Origin: Cryobacterium soli
GTDB taxonomy: Bacteria; Actinomycetota; Actinomycetes; Actinomycetales; Microbacteriaceae
DNA length: 64,000 nt
Assembly (NCBI RefSeq): GCF_003611035.1
Contig: NZ_CP030033.1
Coordinates: 3,596,001-3,660,000, forward strand
Direction of reading: 5' to 3'
Shown here: piece by piece, positions 62,886-64,000 of the stretch
Layout of the letters: each line of letters opens with the position of its first letter
Position numbering within the stretch: the first letter of the stretch is position 1
The notes under the pieces: model-generated
Database searches by the model: none
Seen by the model: only the letters and a program-made list of their open reading frames with translations
What the model was told of the DNA's origin: nothing
Translations under genes and position numbers: made by a program

Positions 62886-64000
62886 ATGGATGTTGTTCAC
62901 GACCGGGCCGCGGGAATCGATGTGTCCAAGCGCGACGCGAAGGTCTGTGTTCGAGTGCCGGAGGGCAGGCCGGGACGGTTCACCACCACGGTGACAACGT
63001 GGGGGTCCACAACGAATCAGATCCTGGAGCTACGGGCGTATCTGATGCGTCACCAGGTGACGACGGTGATCCTGGAAGCGACCAGCGATTACTGGAAACC
63101 GTTCTACTACCTCCTTGAGGAAACCCTGCCGTTGATGCTCGTCAACGCGAAGGCTGCCCGGAATATGCCGGGCCGCAAAACCGATGTTGCCGACGCGGTC
63201 TGGCTGGCTGAATTAGCCGCGCACGGTTTGTTGCGGGCGTCGTTCGTGCCGCCGGAACCGATCCGGGAACTGCGCGATCTGACTCGGGCACGCGCGACCG
63301 TGGTCCGGGACCGGACCCGGGAGATCCATCGGTTGGAGAAGTTCCTAGAAAGCACCGGCATCAAGCTCTCTTCGGTCGTCACTGACCTCACCGGTGTTTC
63401 CGCCAGGGCCATGCTCGAAGCGTTGATCGCGGGCGAACACGACCCCGACGTCCTCGCGGAGTTGGCTCAAGGACGGATGCGGTCCAAGAAACCCGAACTC
63501 GTCGAAGCGTTGGTGGGCCGCTTCGGCGAGCACCACGCATTCATGACCCGCTCACACCTGGGCCAGATCGATGTGTTCACCGACCGCATCACCGAGCTGG
63601 ACGCGCGGATCGAGGCGTCGATGGCGCCCTTTCGTCCACTCCGAGACGCCCTCACCACCATCCCGGGAGTCTCAACCATCGTCGCTGACATGATCATCGC
63701 CGAGACCGGCGGTGACATGAATGTGTTCCCCACCGCTGAACAACTCGCGTCCTGGGCAGGCGTTTGTCCGGGCTCGAACCAGTCCGCGGGCCGCATCAAA
63801 TCCACCCACATCTTGCCCGGAAACAAGTACCTCAAAGCCGCTCTCGGCACTGCGGCGATAGCCGCCGCCCGGTCGAGGAACACTTACCTCGCCGCCCAAT
63901 ACCGCCGAATCACCGCACGCCGCGGCCGGCCCAAAGCGATCGTCGCTCTCGAGCACACCATCCTCACCGCGACCTGGAACATGCTCACCACCGGCGAGTG
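62886..64000 (+). CDS. IS110-family transposase (3' end cut by window edge)
   Basis: 371 codons are visible from ATG 62886 (GAGGAG upstream). The N-terminal RuvC-like DEDD domain has Asp12 in GIDVSK, Glu66 in VILEATSDYW, and Asp102 and Asp105 in RKTDVADAVWLAEL. A helical middle and the C-terminal transposase_20 domain follow, with TIPGVSTIVADMIIAETG, ASWAGVCPGSNQSAG and the nucleophile-serine region. IS110 recombinases work with a bridge RNA to join donor and target DNA. About 30 residues are missing at the end; the frame is otherwise intact, so the copy may be active. Confidence 0.93.
   Translation, partial: MDVVHDRAAGIDVSKRDAKVCVRVPEGRPGRFTTTVTTWGSTTNQILELRAYLMRHQVTTVILEATSDYWKPFYYLLEETLPLMLVNAKAARNMPGRKTDVADAVWLAELAAHGLLRASFVPPEPIRELRDLTRARATVVRDRTREIHRLEKFLESTGIKLSSVVTDLTGVSARAMLEALIAGEHDPDVLAELAQGRMRSKKPELVEALVGRFGEHHAFMTRSHLGQIDVFTDRITELDARIEASMAPFRPLRDALTTIPGVSTIVADMIIAETGGDMNVFPTAEQLASWAGVCPGSNQSAGRIKSTHILPGNKYLKAALGTAAIAAARSRNTYLAAQYRRITARRGRPKAIVALEHTILTATWNMLTTGE

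Larger units (their letters stand above)
62620..64000 (+). mobile_element. IS110-family insertion sequence, right end outside the window
   Basis: The element comprises a non-coding left part of about 260 bases and the transposase gene from 62886. The left edge is approximate: IS110 elements lack clear terminal inverted repeats, and no target duplication can be checked because the right end is missing. Confidence 0.65.

Overview
The window reads as chromosomal DNA of a high-GC actinobacterium. Gene content and order point to the Microbacteriaceae (Cryobacterium/Leifsonia-like), but this is inferred from gene content, not from a phylogeny. Several blocks keep the order known from mycobacteria and relatives: glnR-mshD, gpmA-phoU-senX3-regX3, carD-ispDF-cysS-rlmB, the XPB helicase with its partner, and CSD protein-DUF3027-DUF2530-serC-dtxR. 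Many genes have no Shine-Dalgarno but a TANNNT -10 box 6-7 nt before the start codon, as expected for actinobacterial leaderless mRNAs.

Layout. 1-13 kb holds nitrogen/mycothiol genes (glnR, mshD), a nitrobindin-like protein, YgfZ, phosphoglycerate mutase, the PhoU/SenX3/RegX3 phosphate-sensing set, a lipoprotein, CarD, a fused IspD-IspF, CysS and RlmB. 13.0-13.6 kb is a repeat-rich intergenic island. 13.6-25.9 kb carries a DUF4032 kinase-like protein, a sugar-ABC ATPase, a membrane-anchored DsbA-like protein, tRNA-Thr(TGT), a deaminase, a ClC channel, small membrane proteins, an SDR, a nitroreductase with MsrB, a LytR_C protein, a cold shock protein and a DUF3048 lipoprotein. 25.9-30.7 kb has groEL behind two CIRCE elements, a WXG100 protein and a two-component system whose kinase has a long Ala/Pro-rich insertion. 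30.9-41.1 kb holds a ferredoxin-reductase-like flavoprotein, a FolP2-type DHPS homologue overlapping a RibD_C reductase, the XPB pair, an acidic-tailed DUF3027 protein, serC and a DtxR regulator. 41.3-45.4 kb has two cell-wall hydrolases (NlpC/P60 and CHAP) that share a post-signal module and similar upstream direct repeats, with an HNH nuclease behind a possible regulatory leader between them. 45.4-52.6 kb contains tRNA-Arg(CCT), a TetR/ketopantoate-reductase-like pair, a Gfo/Idh/MocA oxidoreductase, a 70-bp GC-rich tandem array, several small proteins and an HtrA-type protease.

52.7-60 kb is the clearest functional module: a TctCBA tricarboxylate transporter, divergent from a CitA/DcuS-type sensor kinase, its response regulator, and a TcuA-type tricarballylate dehydrogenase. 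A 12-bp sequence occurs in inverted orientation in both control regions. The window ends with a MocR regulator divergent from an EamA exporter and, truncated by the window edge, an IS110-family transposase whose upstream non-coding region is where a bridge RNA would be expected.
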